Assembly (NCBI RefSeq): GCF_000526215.1
Contig: NZ_JAFQ01000004.1
Coordinates: 3,224,001-3,288,000, forward strand
Length of the DNA: 64,000 nucleotides
Reading direction: 5' to 3'
Source: Nocardia sp. BMG51109
GTDB taxonomy: Bacteria; Actinomycetota; Actinomycetes; Mycobacteriales; Mycobacteriaceae
Shown: positions 1 to 7,586 of the stretch, piece by piece
Layout of the letters: every line of letters begins with the position of its first letter
Position numbering within the stretch: the first letter of the stretch is position 1
Program-made: the position numbers and the translations under genes
The notes under the pieces: model-generated
What the model was told of the DNA's origin: nothing
Seen by the model: only the letters and a program-made list of their open reading frames with translations
The model's database searches: none

Positions 1-112
1 TCACCGGTTACACGGTGGCAACAAAATAGCGACAAACTGAGCTGGGCCCGAAGGGGACCGCTTTTCGGCCTCGATGGTCGAGGCTGAGCGTAAGAACCTG
101 ATGAGGGGAAGT

Positions 113-790
113 ATGAGCGAGAACCGCACCAAAGGTCTGCGGCGTGGTGCCCGCTTCGCGGGTATCGGCGCGGCTGTAGCCGTGGCCATCGGCCTTTTCT
201 CTACCGGTGCTGCCAACGCCGACACCTTCGTGCCGTTGCCGGACGGCCAGAAGCTGGGGCCCAATGGCGTTGTGATCACCCGCACCGGTGAGCACGCCAC
301 CGTTTCACCGTCGCTGGCGGCCAACGGCGCCGGCCGCACCGTGTGGGTGTCGGGCAACGCCTTCGCCGACGTGCCCAACGCTCCCGAGGCGGAAGTCGGC
401 CCGAACAACGGCCCGCTGAACTCTCCGGGGACCAACAACTCGTCGAGCCACGGCTCGTCTCAGGTCAACACCGGCTACATCGTGGGATGCCAGGTCAACA
501 TCGGATCCGACGCCATTTCCGCGAGCCTGTCCGGCGGGATCAGCATGAGCGATGCCAGCCTCAGCGGCTCCATCGGCCTGGAGCTCGGACCCGGTGAGGT
601 GAAGTTCGTCCAGATCGACTACAAGGACATCACCAAGCCCGGTCGGTACTCGGTCGAGTATCAGGACGCGGAGATCGAGATCCAGAATTGCGCGGGGTAC
701 GCCCAGGCCCGGTCGTACACGGTCGTCGAGGTCGTCGGTGACCACTACTCGAAGACCACCCTCTACGGGCAGCCGTTCTCCATCGGCTGA
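113..790 (+). CDS. MspA family porin (first copy)
   Basis: Secreted outer-membrane porin of the mycolic-acid envelope, 225 residues, expected to form an oligomeric channel for small hydrophilic solutes. Residues 1-36 are a Sec signal peptide: Arg/Lys-rich start, hydrophobic core, Ala-X-Ala-type cut after GAANA. The mature protein begins DTFVPLPDG, as in the neighbouring copy, and holds family landmarks: YIVGCQVN near the middle, a second Cys in IQNCAGYAQARSY, and the terminal YGQPFSIG. The ATG at 113 is chosen because GAGGGGAA lies just upstream and the signal peptide then has normal length; an in-frame GTG at 74 would add 13 unneeded residues. A second MspA gene follows after 62 bases, suggesting co-transcription or a tandem duplication. 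Compared with copy 2, the mid-region has a Ser/Asn-rich insertion. Confidence 0.93.
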   Translation: MSENRTKGLRRGARFAGIGAAVAVAIGLFSTGAANADTFVPLPDGQKLGPNGVVITRTGEHATVSPSLAANGAGRTVWVSGNAFADVPNAPEAEVGPNNGPLNSPGTNNSSSHGSSQVNTGYIVGCQVNIGSDAISASLSGGISMSDASLSGSIGLELGPGEVKFVQIDYKDITKPGRYSVEYQDAEIEIQNCAGYAQARSYTVVEVVGDHYSKTTLYGQPFSIG

Positions 791-852
791 TGTGGTCCAG
801 TTCCGCCAAACCCATTCCCGCGTAAAGCGATTCACCCTAGAGGGACCTCATT

Positions 853-1536
853 ATGAACATCCGTAAGACCGTGGCCCGCGCGGCCGGTGTCGGTGCTGTC
901 GCCACCGCCGCCCTGGGCCTTCTCTCCACCGGCGCAGCCAACGCCGACACCTTCGTCCCGCTGCCGGGCGCCGACCTGACCAAGACCCTGTCCGACGGCA
1001 CCACGGTGCACATCTGGGTGGACGGCGAGTCGGCGAACATCAACCCGTCGATGGGCTCCACCCCGGTGCACCGCAATACCTGGGTGAGCGGTAGTGCCCA
1101 CGTGGACATCTCCGGTTCCGCCGGGGAGAACACCGGTGGCAGCATCTACCCGGGCTACGTCGTCGGTTGCCAGGTCAACATCGATGGCGGCGGCGTCAAC
1201 GGTGGCCCCGAGACCGGCGTCGAGTGGGACTCGGAAGGCACCGTCACGCCGTCCGTCAAGGGCAGCGGCGGCGGTGACCTGACCCTCGGACCCGGCCAGG
1301 CGCAGTCGTTCTACGTGCTCGATCTCGAGCAGGCCGACGACTACGGCAACGAGTCGCACAAGAAGCGCAACAAGTTCAAGAGCAACAGCGGCTCGGTGTC
1401 CTGGGCCGACTCGACCATCGGCATCAACGGCTGCGGCGGCTACGCGCAGGCGCGCTCGTTCGTCAACGTCGAGGTCGAGACCGACAACGTCATCAGCTGG
1501 GTGACGGTGTGGGGTCAGCCGTTCAGCCTGGGCTGA
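853..1536 (+). CDS. MspA family porin (second copy)
   Basis: Second mycolate outer-membrane porin, 227 residues. The signal peptide is residues 1-31, ending GAANA, and the mature start DTFVPLPGA matches the upstream copy. Shared landmarks are YVVGCQVN in the middle, INGCGGYAQARSF near the C-terminus and the final WGQPFSLG. Its middle third differs from copy 1 and carries a charged stretch (NESHKKRNKFK) that could lie in a periplasmic loop. An AGAGGGA Shine-Dalgarno stands about 8 bases before the ATG. The pair resembles nocardial arrangements in which two different MspA-like subunits are encoded side by side and may form a hetero-oligomeric channel; that is inference. A strong terminator hairpin lies about 100 bases after the stop. 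Confidence 0.94.
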   Translation: MNIRKTVARAAGVGAVATAALGLLSTGAANADTFVPLPGADLTKTLSDGTTVHIWVDGESANINPSMGSTPVHRNTWVSGSAHVDISGSAGENTGGSIYPGYVVGCQVNIDGGGVNGGPETGVEWDSEGTVTPSVKGSGGGDLTLGPGQAQSFYVLDLEQADDYGNESHKKRNKFKSNSGSVSWADSTIGINGCGGYAQARSFVNVEVETDNVISWVTVWGQPFSLG

Positions 1537-1635
1537 TTCCGGTACCGACCATCGATCGCTCCGGCCGGCTCGTGGCCGGGGCGTATCGGTGAGTTCCCGG
1601 TGGTGAGCACGCCGGGACGATCAAAGTAACGCTCG

Positions 1636-1668
1636 GGTGGGCCCGGTGCCGCGTGCACCGGGCCCACC
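1636..1668. terminator. Bidirectional terminator between porin and mscL
   Basis: A perfect 14-bp GC-rich inverted repeat (GGTGGGCCCGGTGC and its complement) around a 5-base loop lies between the convergent porin and mscL genes. There is no T-tract, which is usual for actinobacterial hairpin terminators. Confidence 0.8.
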
Positions 1669-1737
1669 GTCGTATGCACGACCCCTCGATGTTCGGGGGC
1701 CTGGTTCGCGGGGCTACACGGTCAGTATTCGTGACGG

Positions 1738-2184
1738 TCAGTGTTCGTGACGGTCCGGAGTCGTGCCTGCCGGTGCGTTCGATTCGTGTCGGCCGCCGGC
1801 GCTCTTGCCGCCCTCGGCGAGCAGATCGCGGATCTCCTGGAGCAGCTCGAGCTCGGTGGCCTCGTCCTTCGAGGCGGCGCCCCAGCGCTTCTTGGCCTTG
1901 CCGGCGGGCAGCACCAGGACGAAGTAGAGGATGGCCGCGATCAGCAGGAAGTTGATCGCCGCGGTGACGATCGGCCCGATCGCGATGAACGTGGCCGGTT
2001 TGTCGGCGACGAGCTGCAAGCCCCAGCCCAGTTCGTTGCGATCGCCGAAGATGGCGAGCAGGGGATTGATGATCCCGGTGGTGAATGCCGTGACGACCGC
2101 GGTGAAGGCGGTGCCGATCACCACCGCGACCGCCAGATCGATCACGTTCCCGCGAAGCAGGAAGTCCTTGAAACCCTTCAGCAT
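1738..2184 (-). CDS. mscL: Large-conductance mechanosensitive channel MscL
   Basis: Pentameric stretch-activated channel of the inner membrane that releases solutes on osmotic downshock, 148 residues. It has the MscL order: N-terminal amphipathic helix MLKGFKDFLLRGNVIDLAVA, first transmembrane helix AVVIGTAFTAVVTAFTTGIINP, a periplasmic loop, second helix at about residues 68-92 (AIGPIVTAAINFLLIAAILYF), and a cytoplasmic charged coil (TELELLQEIRDLL). The C-terminal tail after the coil is a short, Gly/His-rich extension. It is convergent with the porin pair. A SAF-domain gene lies upstream on the same strand about 156 bases away, the same general neighbourhood as M. tuberculosis mscL (Rv0985c). 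Confidence 0.97.
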   Translation of the reverse strand: MLKGFKDFLLRGNVIDLAVAVVIGTAFTAVVTAFTTGIINPLLAIFGDRNELGWGLQLVADKPATFIAIGPIVTAAINFLLIAAILYFVLVLPAGKAKKRWGAASKDEATELELLQEIRDLLAEGGKSAGGRHESNAPAGTTPDRHEH

Positions 2185-2340
2185 TGCGGCTCCTGTCTCA
2201 TCTCCGTGCCTCGCAGGACGGTTCGTCTGCTGATGGCGGTGTACGGCACGACCGATGACTGCTATCGGAATCGGGTATTCCGGATGCTACTCGAGTCTGT
2301 GGCAAATATTCGGCCAACTTTGTGAACAGGGCGTGGCCGC

Positions 2341-3033
2341 TCAGCGGAAGACGACGGTCAGCGGGGTGCGCAGGGAAGCGCCGGCCACCGCCGTCGCACG
2401 GGCCGGATCCAACGCCACGAGGACGACATGCTCCTCCGAGGCGCGGCCCTTCCCGGCGCCGGCGATCAGCACGACCGCCGCGTCGGTAGCGAGCGTGCGG
2501 GGCGGTGCGGGGCCGGGTGCGCCCTCGGCCGCCGACTCCTCGGCCGCGATCACATCGACCCGGTCGCCGGTGCGCAGAATGTCGGCAACGGCGTTGTCGG
2601 CCAAGCGAATCGGCACGATGCGCGCGTCGGCGGCGCCGGTGGCGGCCGCGGCCAGGCGGGGGCCGAGCACGCGCAGATCGGTGAGGATCTCGCCGCCGTG
2701 TACGGCGCCGGTGACGGTCGCGCCGAGCAGCGCCGCGACATCGCCGACGGCTCCCTCCGGCAGCGTGCCGGCGGGGCGCAGGACGCGTTGCAGATCGGTG
2801 GCGTCCAGCACCCGGCCCGGTGCCAGGTCGTGTGCGGCGACGACGACCGCGGCCGGATGGGCCTCGGGGTCGCCGCGCAGAAACAGCGCGCCGGCCAGCA
2901 CCGTCAGGGCGACGGCGAGCAGGCGGCGCGCGAAGGTGGAATCGGCCCAGGGCGGCCGGTACCTGGTCACCAGGTCCCAGCGCAGCCCGCGGCCGAGATC
3001 GGTATCGAGGCGCGGTGGCTTCATGCCCGGCAC
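2341..3033 (-). CDS. SAF domain (CpaB/RcpC-like) membrane-anchored protein
   Basis: 230-residue protein with a basic, proline-containing cytoplasmic start, one membrane helix at about residues 36-51 (RRLLAVALTVLAGALFL), and an extracytoplasmic SAF-like region from about residue 60: VVVAAHDLAPGRVLDATDLQ, then GATVTGAVHGGEILTDLRVLG. A later segment (RIVPIRLADNAVADILRTGD) matches the RcpC/CpaB-type domain that follows SAF in Flp-pilus assembly proteins. No pilus genes lie nearby. In related actinomycetes a gene of this type sits next to the fmdB/ruc-like gene, as here, so it is probably a conserved envelope protein of unknown role rather than a pilus component. The ATG at 3033 is used; M4 is an alternative. 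Confidence 0.75.
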   Translation of the reverse strand: MPGMKPPRLDTDLGRGLRWDLVTRYRPPWADSTFARRLLAVALTVLAGALFLRGDPEAHPAAVVVAAHDLAPGRVLDATDLQRVLRPAGTLPEGAVGDVAALLGATVTGAVHGGEILTDLRVLGPRLAAAATGAADARIVPIRLADNAVADILRTGDRVDVIAAEESAAEGAPGPAPPRTLATDAAVVLIAGAGKGRASEEHVVLVALDPARATAVAGASLRTPLTVVFR

Positions 3034-3135
3034 GCTACGGCCGGGGCCACCGGGACCCGAACACGAATCAGCAGGTCGGTGCCGGGCTGTGGATAACTGA
3101 AAGCCTGTGGACGACGCCGCCTGGGCCGAGGGGGG

Positions 3136-3462
3136 TCAGGCGGCGGAACCGGTGCTGGCGGTGCTGGAGCTGCCCGAGGTGGAGGTGGTCGACGAACCGG
3201 AGCCGGACGACTCCGAACCGCCCGACGAGGACGACTCGGACGAGGAGCTGTCGGCCTTGGCCGGCTCGCTCGAGGTCGAGGAGCCGTTGCGGCTGTCGGT
3301 GCGGTAGAAACCGCTGCCCTTGAACACGATGCCGACCGAGTTGAAGAGCTTACGCAGCTTACCGTTGCACTTCTCGCAGGTGGTGAGGGTATCGTCCGAG
3401 AACGACTGGACGATGTCGAACTTGTCGCCACACTGGGTGCACTGATACGAGTAAGTAGGCAC
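3136..3462 (-). CDS. ruc: FmdB-type zinc ribbon chaperone, Ruc (Rv0991c) homologue
   Basis: 108-residue protein. The first 50 residues are an FmdB/CxxC zinc ribbon: MPTYSYQCTQCG with Cys8/Cys11, and TTCEKCNGK with Cys29/Cys32, then LRKLFNSVGIVFKGSGFYRTD. The last 55 residues are an extremely Ser/Gly/Thr-rich disordered tail. M. tuberculosis Rv0991c (Ruc) has this layout and is reported as a redox-regulated chaperone in which oxidation of the cysteines releases zinc and activates holding of unfolded clients; the same role is inferred here. The neighbour upstream on this strand is the 5-formyl-THF cyclo-ligase gene, matching Rv0991c-Rv0992c order. Confidence 0.88.
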   Translation of the reverse strand: MPTYSYQCTQCGDKFDIVQSFSDDTLTTCEKCNGKLRKLFNSVGIVFKGSGFYRTDSRNGSSTSSEPAKADSSSSESSSSGGSESSGSGSSTTSTSGSSSTASTGSAA

Positions 3463-3530
3463 TGAAGGACCTCCACAGTCTCCGTCGCTAGCACTCTACA
3501 GCCGACAGTGCCAACATTGCCAATCGGGCA

Positions 3531-4139
3531 TTAATTCCCGCTCGCCGGGCCGGCCAAACGTCGCAGTCCGCCGCCGGGAGTCAGCGCCCAGCCCATCCGC
3601 CGATCGTGTGGTTCCTCCGGCAGCCGGGCGACCACCTCCTCGTCCCGCACCACAGCGATCAGCCGGGCATCGGGCCGCGCGGCGGGCAGCGTGCGGTCGT
3701 AATATCCGGCGCCCCGGCCCAGGCGCACGCCGCGCCGGTCCACCGCCAGCGCGGGTACCAGGATAACTCCCGCCAATTCGATTGCGGCCGGGGACATTCG
3801 GGCCCCGGCCGGCTCCAGCAGGTCGTAGCGGCCGCGGTGCAGCGAGCCGGCGCCGGAGTACTCGGCCCAGTCCAGCGGCCCCGGCGGCCCCGTGACCGGC
3901 AGCAGCACCCTGGCCCCGGCCGAGCGCAGCGCGTCGAGCATGCCCGTCGAACCGGGCTCCGTGCCCACCGGCACGTACGCGGCGACCCAGCCGGCGGGCG
4001 CCCAGTCCGCCGCCACCCGCGCCGCGGCGCCCGCCAGCGCCGCCGCCTCGCCCGCCCGCACCGGCGCGGCGACGGACGCCCGCCGCGCCGACACCTCGGC
4101 CCGCCACTGGTTCTTGTCACGCTGACCGGCGATATTCAC
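3531..4139 (-). CDS. 5-formyltetrahydrofolate cyclo-ligase
   Basis: Converts 5-formyl-THF to 5,10-methenyl-THF using ATP, returning stored folate to one-carbon metabolism; cytosolic. About 202 residues, the usual family size. Landmarks are the RAEVSARRASV start, YVPVGTEPGSTGMLDALRSAG, ILVPALAVDRRGVRLGRGAG and the signature GRGAGYYDRTLP, which shapes the ATP/folate site. The stretch before residue 1 is low-quality coding, so the GTG at 4139 is taken as start; the Shine-Dalgarno is weak and a start a few codons later is possible. It is divergent from galU, about 270 bases away, as for Rv0992c/Rv0993. Confidence 0.88.
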   Translation of the reverse strand: MNIAGQRDKNQWRAEVSARRASVAAPVRAGEAAALAGAAARVAADWAPAGWVAAYVPVGTEPGSTGMLDALRSAGARVLLPVTGPPGPLDWAEYSGAGSLHRGRYDLLEPAGARMSPAAIELAGVILVPALAVDRRGVRLGRGAGYYDRTLPAARPDARLIAVVRDEEVVARLPEEPHDRRMGWALTPGGGLRRLAGPASGN

Positions 4140-4412
4140 CCGACCACGATAGGACCGGGGCGGGAACGTGATCCGGTACGCCCGTGGGTTACTCGATCCG
4201 GTCCGGGGGTAAACGATGTAAATCGAGCCGAGTCTCGGCCGGTGCCCGCGGCGTTCACGCGCGGGCCGACCGCGCCGAACGAATGCTCGGCGAGACCGCG
4301 TCGAGGGGCTGTCGTCGACAAGCGCCTGTCCCCGCCGACGCCTAGGCTCTCCGGGATGCCGGGCCGGTCGAAGCCGGTCCGGCCGACGAATCTGATGGAT
4401 AGGGTGTGCGTT

Positions 4413-5360
4413 ATGACAGCTGACGCCGGAACGGACGCGACGCAGGCTGGTTTCCGCACGGCCGTGGTGCCCGCGGCCGGGCTCGGGACGCGGTTCCTGC
4501 CCGCGACCAAGACCGTGCCGAAGGAACTGCTGCCGGTGGTGGATACGCCCGGCATCGAACTGGTCGCGGCGGAGGCCGCCGAGTCTGGCGCCGCCCGGCT
4601 GGTGATCGTCACCTCGCCCGGTAAGGACGGCGTGGTAGCCCACTTCGTCGAGGACCTGATGCTGGAGAGCACGCTCGCCGAGCGCGGCAAGTTCCAGCTG
4701 CTGGAGAAGGTGCGCAAGGCGCCGGGGCTGTTGGATGTGACGTCGGTGGTGCAGGAGGAGCCACTGGGCCTGGGCCACGCGGTGGCACAGGCGGAGGCGG
4801 CGCTCGACCCCGACGAGGACGCGATCGCGGTGCTGTTGCCCGACGACCTGGTGCTGCCGAGCGGCGTGCTCGAGGTGATGTCCCGGGTGCGCCGCAAGCG
4901 CGGCGGCACGGTGCTGTGCGCGATCGACGTGCCCAAGGATCAGGTGAGCGCGTACGGCGTCTTCGACGTGGCCTCGGTGCCCGACGCGGTGAACCCGAAT
5001 GTGTTGCGCGTCAAGGGCATGGTGGAGAAGCCCGAACTGGCCGACGCCCCGTCGACCTATGCCGCCGCCGGCCGCTACCTGCTCGACCGCGAGATCTTCG
5101 ACGCGCTGCGCCGCATCGAGCCCGGCGCGGGCGGTGAACTGCAGCTCACCGACGCCGTCTCGCTGCTGATCGCCGAGGGTCATCCGGTTCATGTGGTGGT
5201 GCACCGTGGGTCGCGCCACGACCTGGGCAACCCGGGCGGTTATCTTCGTGCTGCGGTCGATTTCGCTTTGGAGCGAGAGGAATACGGCCCCGCGCTGCGT
5301 GAGTGGCTGGAGCGTCGGCTCGCTCCCGACTGGAATCCGCAGCTGACCTCGTCGGAGTGA
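4413..5360 (+). CDS. galU: UTP-glucose-1-phosphate uridylyltransferase GalU
   Basis: Makes UDP-glucose from UTP and glucose-1-phosphate for cell-wall and glycan synthesis; cytosolic, 315 residues. The nucleotidyltransferase motif AAGLGTRFLPATKTVPKELL begins near residue 21, with the catalytic-site Lys near 37. The actinobacterial TPGIELVAAEAAESGA replaces the enterobacterial form of this stretch. Further landmarks are VVQEEPLGLGHAV, VLLPDDLVL and VKGMVEKPE, with a C-terminal GNPGGYLRAAVDFAL. The start is the ATG at 4413; the long upstream open frame is a shadow of the opposite-strand gene. It heads the galU-glp-rimJ-like-sepX run, in the order of Rv0993-Rv0996. Confidence 0.96.
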   Translation: MTADAGTDATQAGFRTAVVPAAGLGTRFLPATKTVPKELLPVVDTPGIELVAAEAAESGAARLVIVTSPGKDGVVAHFVEDLMLESTLAERGKFQLLEKVRKAPGLLDVTSVVQEEPLGLGHAVAQAEAALDPDEDAIAVLLPDDLVLPSGVLEVMSRVRRKRGGTVLCAIDVPKDQVSAYGVFDVASVPDAVNPNVLRVKGMVEKPELADAPSTYAAAGRYLLDREIFDALRRIEPGAGGELQLTDAVSLLIAEGHPVHVVVHRGSRHDLGNPGGYLRAAVDFALEREEYGPALREWLERRLAPDWNPQLTSSE

Positions 5361-5425
5361 CGCGGGCAGCTCGGCTTCTCGTCGTGCGGGGTCGGGGAGA
5401 CGCCGGACTATGAGGGAAGGGCTGC

Positions 5426-6679
5426 ATGCGCTCGGTTGAGGACCAGCAGATCAAGGTGACCGCGGCGGCCGTCGCCCCGCGGCCCGTCCGGGTCGCGATC
5501 TCCGAGGCCCAGGGTCTGCTGTGCGCCGAGGATGTCGTCACCGAGCGGCCGCTACCCGGATTCGACCAGGCGGCCATCGACGGATACGCCGTGCGCAGCG
5601 TCGACGTGCAGGGCGCCGGCGCCGAGATCCGCGACGAGGACGGCAATCCGATCGATCTGACGCTTCCGGTGGTCGGCGAGGTCGCCGCGGGTTCGCGGCA
5701 GCCGAACCGGTTGCAGCCCCGCCAGACCGTCCGGGTCGACACCGGCGCGCCGCTGCCCACACTGGCCGACGCGGTGCTGCCGCTGGACTTCACCGACGGC
5801 GGGCGCGCCCGGATCGAGGTCTACGAGCCGGTGCGGTCCGGCGACTACGTGCGCCGCATCGGCGACGACGTGCAGCCCGGCGACATCGCGGTGCGGGCCG
5901 GCACCATCATCGGGGCCGCGCAGGTCGGACTGCTGGCCGCGGTGGGCCGGGACAAGGTGCTGGTGCATCCGCGGCCCCGGTTGTCGGTCATCTCGATCGG
6001 TGGCGAACTGGTCGACATCGATCGCACGCCGGGCCCGGGTCAGGTCTACGACGTGAACTCCTATGCGCTGGCCGCCGCGGCCCGAGACGCGGGCGCCGAC
6101 GTGAACCGGGTGGGCATCGTGAGTGCCGATCCCGCGAGGTTGCGCGATGTGGTGGAGGGCCAGCTGGTCCGCTCGGAGGTCGTGGTGATAGCGGGCGCGG
6201 TCGGTGGCTGGGCCTCCGAGCAGATTCGTGAGGCCCTGTCCGACCTGGGGGAACTGGAGATCGCCCGGGTCGCCATGCACCCCGGATCCGTGCAGGGCTT
6301 CGGCCGGCTCGGCCGCGACGAGGTGCCGACGTTCCTGCTGCCGTCGAATCCCGTCGGCGCGCTGGTGGTCTTCGAGGTGATGGTGCGCCCGTTGGTCCGG
6401 ATCGCGCTGGGCCGGCGGCATCCGATGCGCCGGATCGTGCGGGCGCGCACGATCATGCCGATCACCTCGATGCCGGGCCGGCGCGGCTATCTGCGCGCGC
6501 AGCTGATGCGCGACGAGCAGACCGGCGAGTATCTGGTGCAGCCGCTGGGCGGCAACGGATCCTCCCATCTGCTGTCCACCCTCGCCGAGGCGAACAGCCT
6601 GATCGTGCTGGATCCGGACGTCACCGAGGTGCGTACCGGGGACGAGGTGCCGGTGGCCTTTCTCGCGCAGCGCGGGTGA
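5426..6679 (+). CDS. glp: MoeA/gephyrin-like protein Glp
   Basis: 417-residue MoeA-fold protein. Landmarks of the molybdotransferase family are the N-terminal PLPGFDQAAIDGYAVRS, GEVAAGSRQPNRLQPRQTVRVDTGAPLP, and the central MogA-like domain with SIGGELVDID, VYDVNSYALAAAARDAGAD and FLLPSNPVGALVVFEV. In Corynebacterium the equivalent gephyrin-like Glp binds FtsZ and a membrane receptor (Glpr) and couples division to polar growth. The same cluster here contains the membrane partner two genes on, so a divisome role is at least as likely as molybdenum cofactor insertion. No other molybdenum cofactor gene is in the window. In the MogA-like domain the motif expected around a TGG/TTGG metal-binding loop reads GAVGGWA, so catalytic competence is uncertain. 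Confidence 0.85.
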   Translation: MRSVEDQQIKVTAAAVAPRPVRVAISEAQGLLCAEDVVTERPLPGFDQAAIDGYAVRSVDVQGAGAEIRDEDGNPIDLTLPVVGEVAAGSRQPNRLQPRQTVRVDTGAPLPTLADAVLPLDFTDGGRARIEVYEPVRSGDYVRRIGDDVQPGDIAVRAGTIIGAAQVGLLAAVGRDKVLVHPRPRLSVISIGGELVDIDRTPGPGQVYDVNSYALAAAARDAGADVNRVGIVSADPARLRDVVEGQLVRSEVVVIAGAVGGWASEQIREALSDLGELEIARVAMHPGSVQGFGRLGRDEVPTFLLPSNPVGALVVFEVMVRPLVRIALGRRHPMRRIVRARTIMPITSMPGRRGYLRAQLMRDEQTGEYLVQPLGGNGSSHLLSTLAEANSLIVLDPDVTEVRTGDEVPVAFLAQRG

Positions 6680-6688
6680 ATCGTGGAC

Positions 6689-7339
6689 ATGAACGTGTTC
6701 CGGACCGCCCAGCACCCGGGCTGGCCCGCGCATCTGGGTCCCGTGCGGGTCGCCGCCGGGCAGGTCACGCTGCGGCCGATCCGGCTGCGTGACGCCACCA
6801 CGTGGTCGCGCATCCGGATCCGGGACCGTGCCCATCTGGAGCGCTGGGAACCGACCGGCCGCGGCTCGTGGGACGCCCGCAACCATGTGTCGAACTGGCC
6901 CTCGCTGTGGTCGAGCCTGAAGGCCGAGGCGCGCCGCGGGGCGATGATTCCGCTGGTGATCGAGGTCGACGGGACGTTTTCGGGCCAGTTGACCGTCGGC
7001 AATATCGTGCGCGGCGCGCTCCGGTCGGCGTGGATCGGCTACTGGGTGACCGAGGAGGTCGGCGGCCGAGGGGTGGCCACCGCCGCGCTGGCCCTGGGCC
7101 TGGACCACTGTTTCGGCCCGGTCGGGCTGCATCGGGTGGAGGCGACCGTGCGCCCGGAGAACCTGGCCAGTCAGGCCGTGCTGCGCAAGGTGGGTTTCCG
7201 CGAGGAGGGACTGCTGCGCCGCTATCTCGACGTGGACGGCTCCTGGCGCGACCATCTGCTGGTGGCGATGACGGCGGAGGAGTTGACCGGCACGGTCGTC
7301 GACCGGCTGGTCCGCACCGGCCGGGCCACGCTGGCCTAG
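6689..7339 (+). CDS. GNAT family N-acetyltransferase, RimJ-like
   Basis: About 216-residue GNAT acetyltransferase of the RimJ/RimL type (Acetyltransf_3 fold), using acetyl-CoA. Landmarks are VTLRPIRLRDATTWSRIRI near the N-terminus, IGYWVTEEVGGRGVATAALALGLDH containing the acetyl-CoA pyrophosphate loop (GGRGVATAAL), and the C-terminal HRVEATVRPENLASQAVLRKVGFREEG. Its substrate cannot be read from sequence; ribosomal-protein acetylation is only the family precedent (Rv0995 rimJ in the same position). It starts 9 bases after the glp stop; a GTG two codons upstream at 6683 is an alternative start. Co-transcription with galU-glp is likely. Confidence 0.85.
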   Translation: MNVFRTAQHPGWPAHLGPVRVAAGQVTLRPIRLRDATTWSRIRIRDRAHLERWEPTGRGSWDARNHVSNWPSLWSSLKAEARRGAMIPLVIEVDGTFSGQLTVGNIVRGALRSAWIGYWVTEEVGGRGVATAALALGLDHCFGPVGLHRVEATVRPENLASQAVLRKVGFREEGLLRRYLDVDGSWRDHLLVAMTAEELTGTVVDRLVRTGRATLA

Positions 7340-7586
7340 CGGCGCCGGTGATCGGTGTGTCGTGTTACTTGTGGGGCGGGTGTGGGCGGCGCGCCTGCGG
7401 GCTATTCCTGTGGTTCGGCACTAGCCTACGGACGTCGGTGGTGCGTCGTGCGCTATCGGAAGGGAGCCTGCGAAGTGGCCCGACGTGGCGGCGGTGCGAC
7501 CGGCGCGACGACGGGATACCGCGCCGGCGATGAGGTGACGACCGTCGAAGGGACAACGGCCAGGCGGGGACGGAGGTGTGAGCGCG

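Noticed and set aside
1725..1760. Short direct repeat GTCAGTATTCGTGACG / GTCAGTGTTCGTGACG
   Set aside because: Only two copies at the mscL 3' end; too short to interpret.
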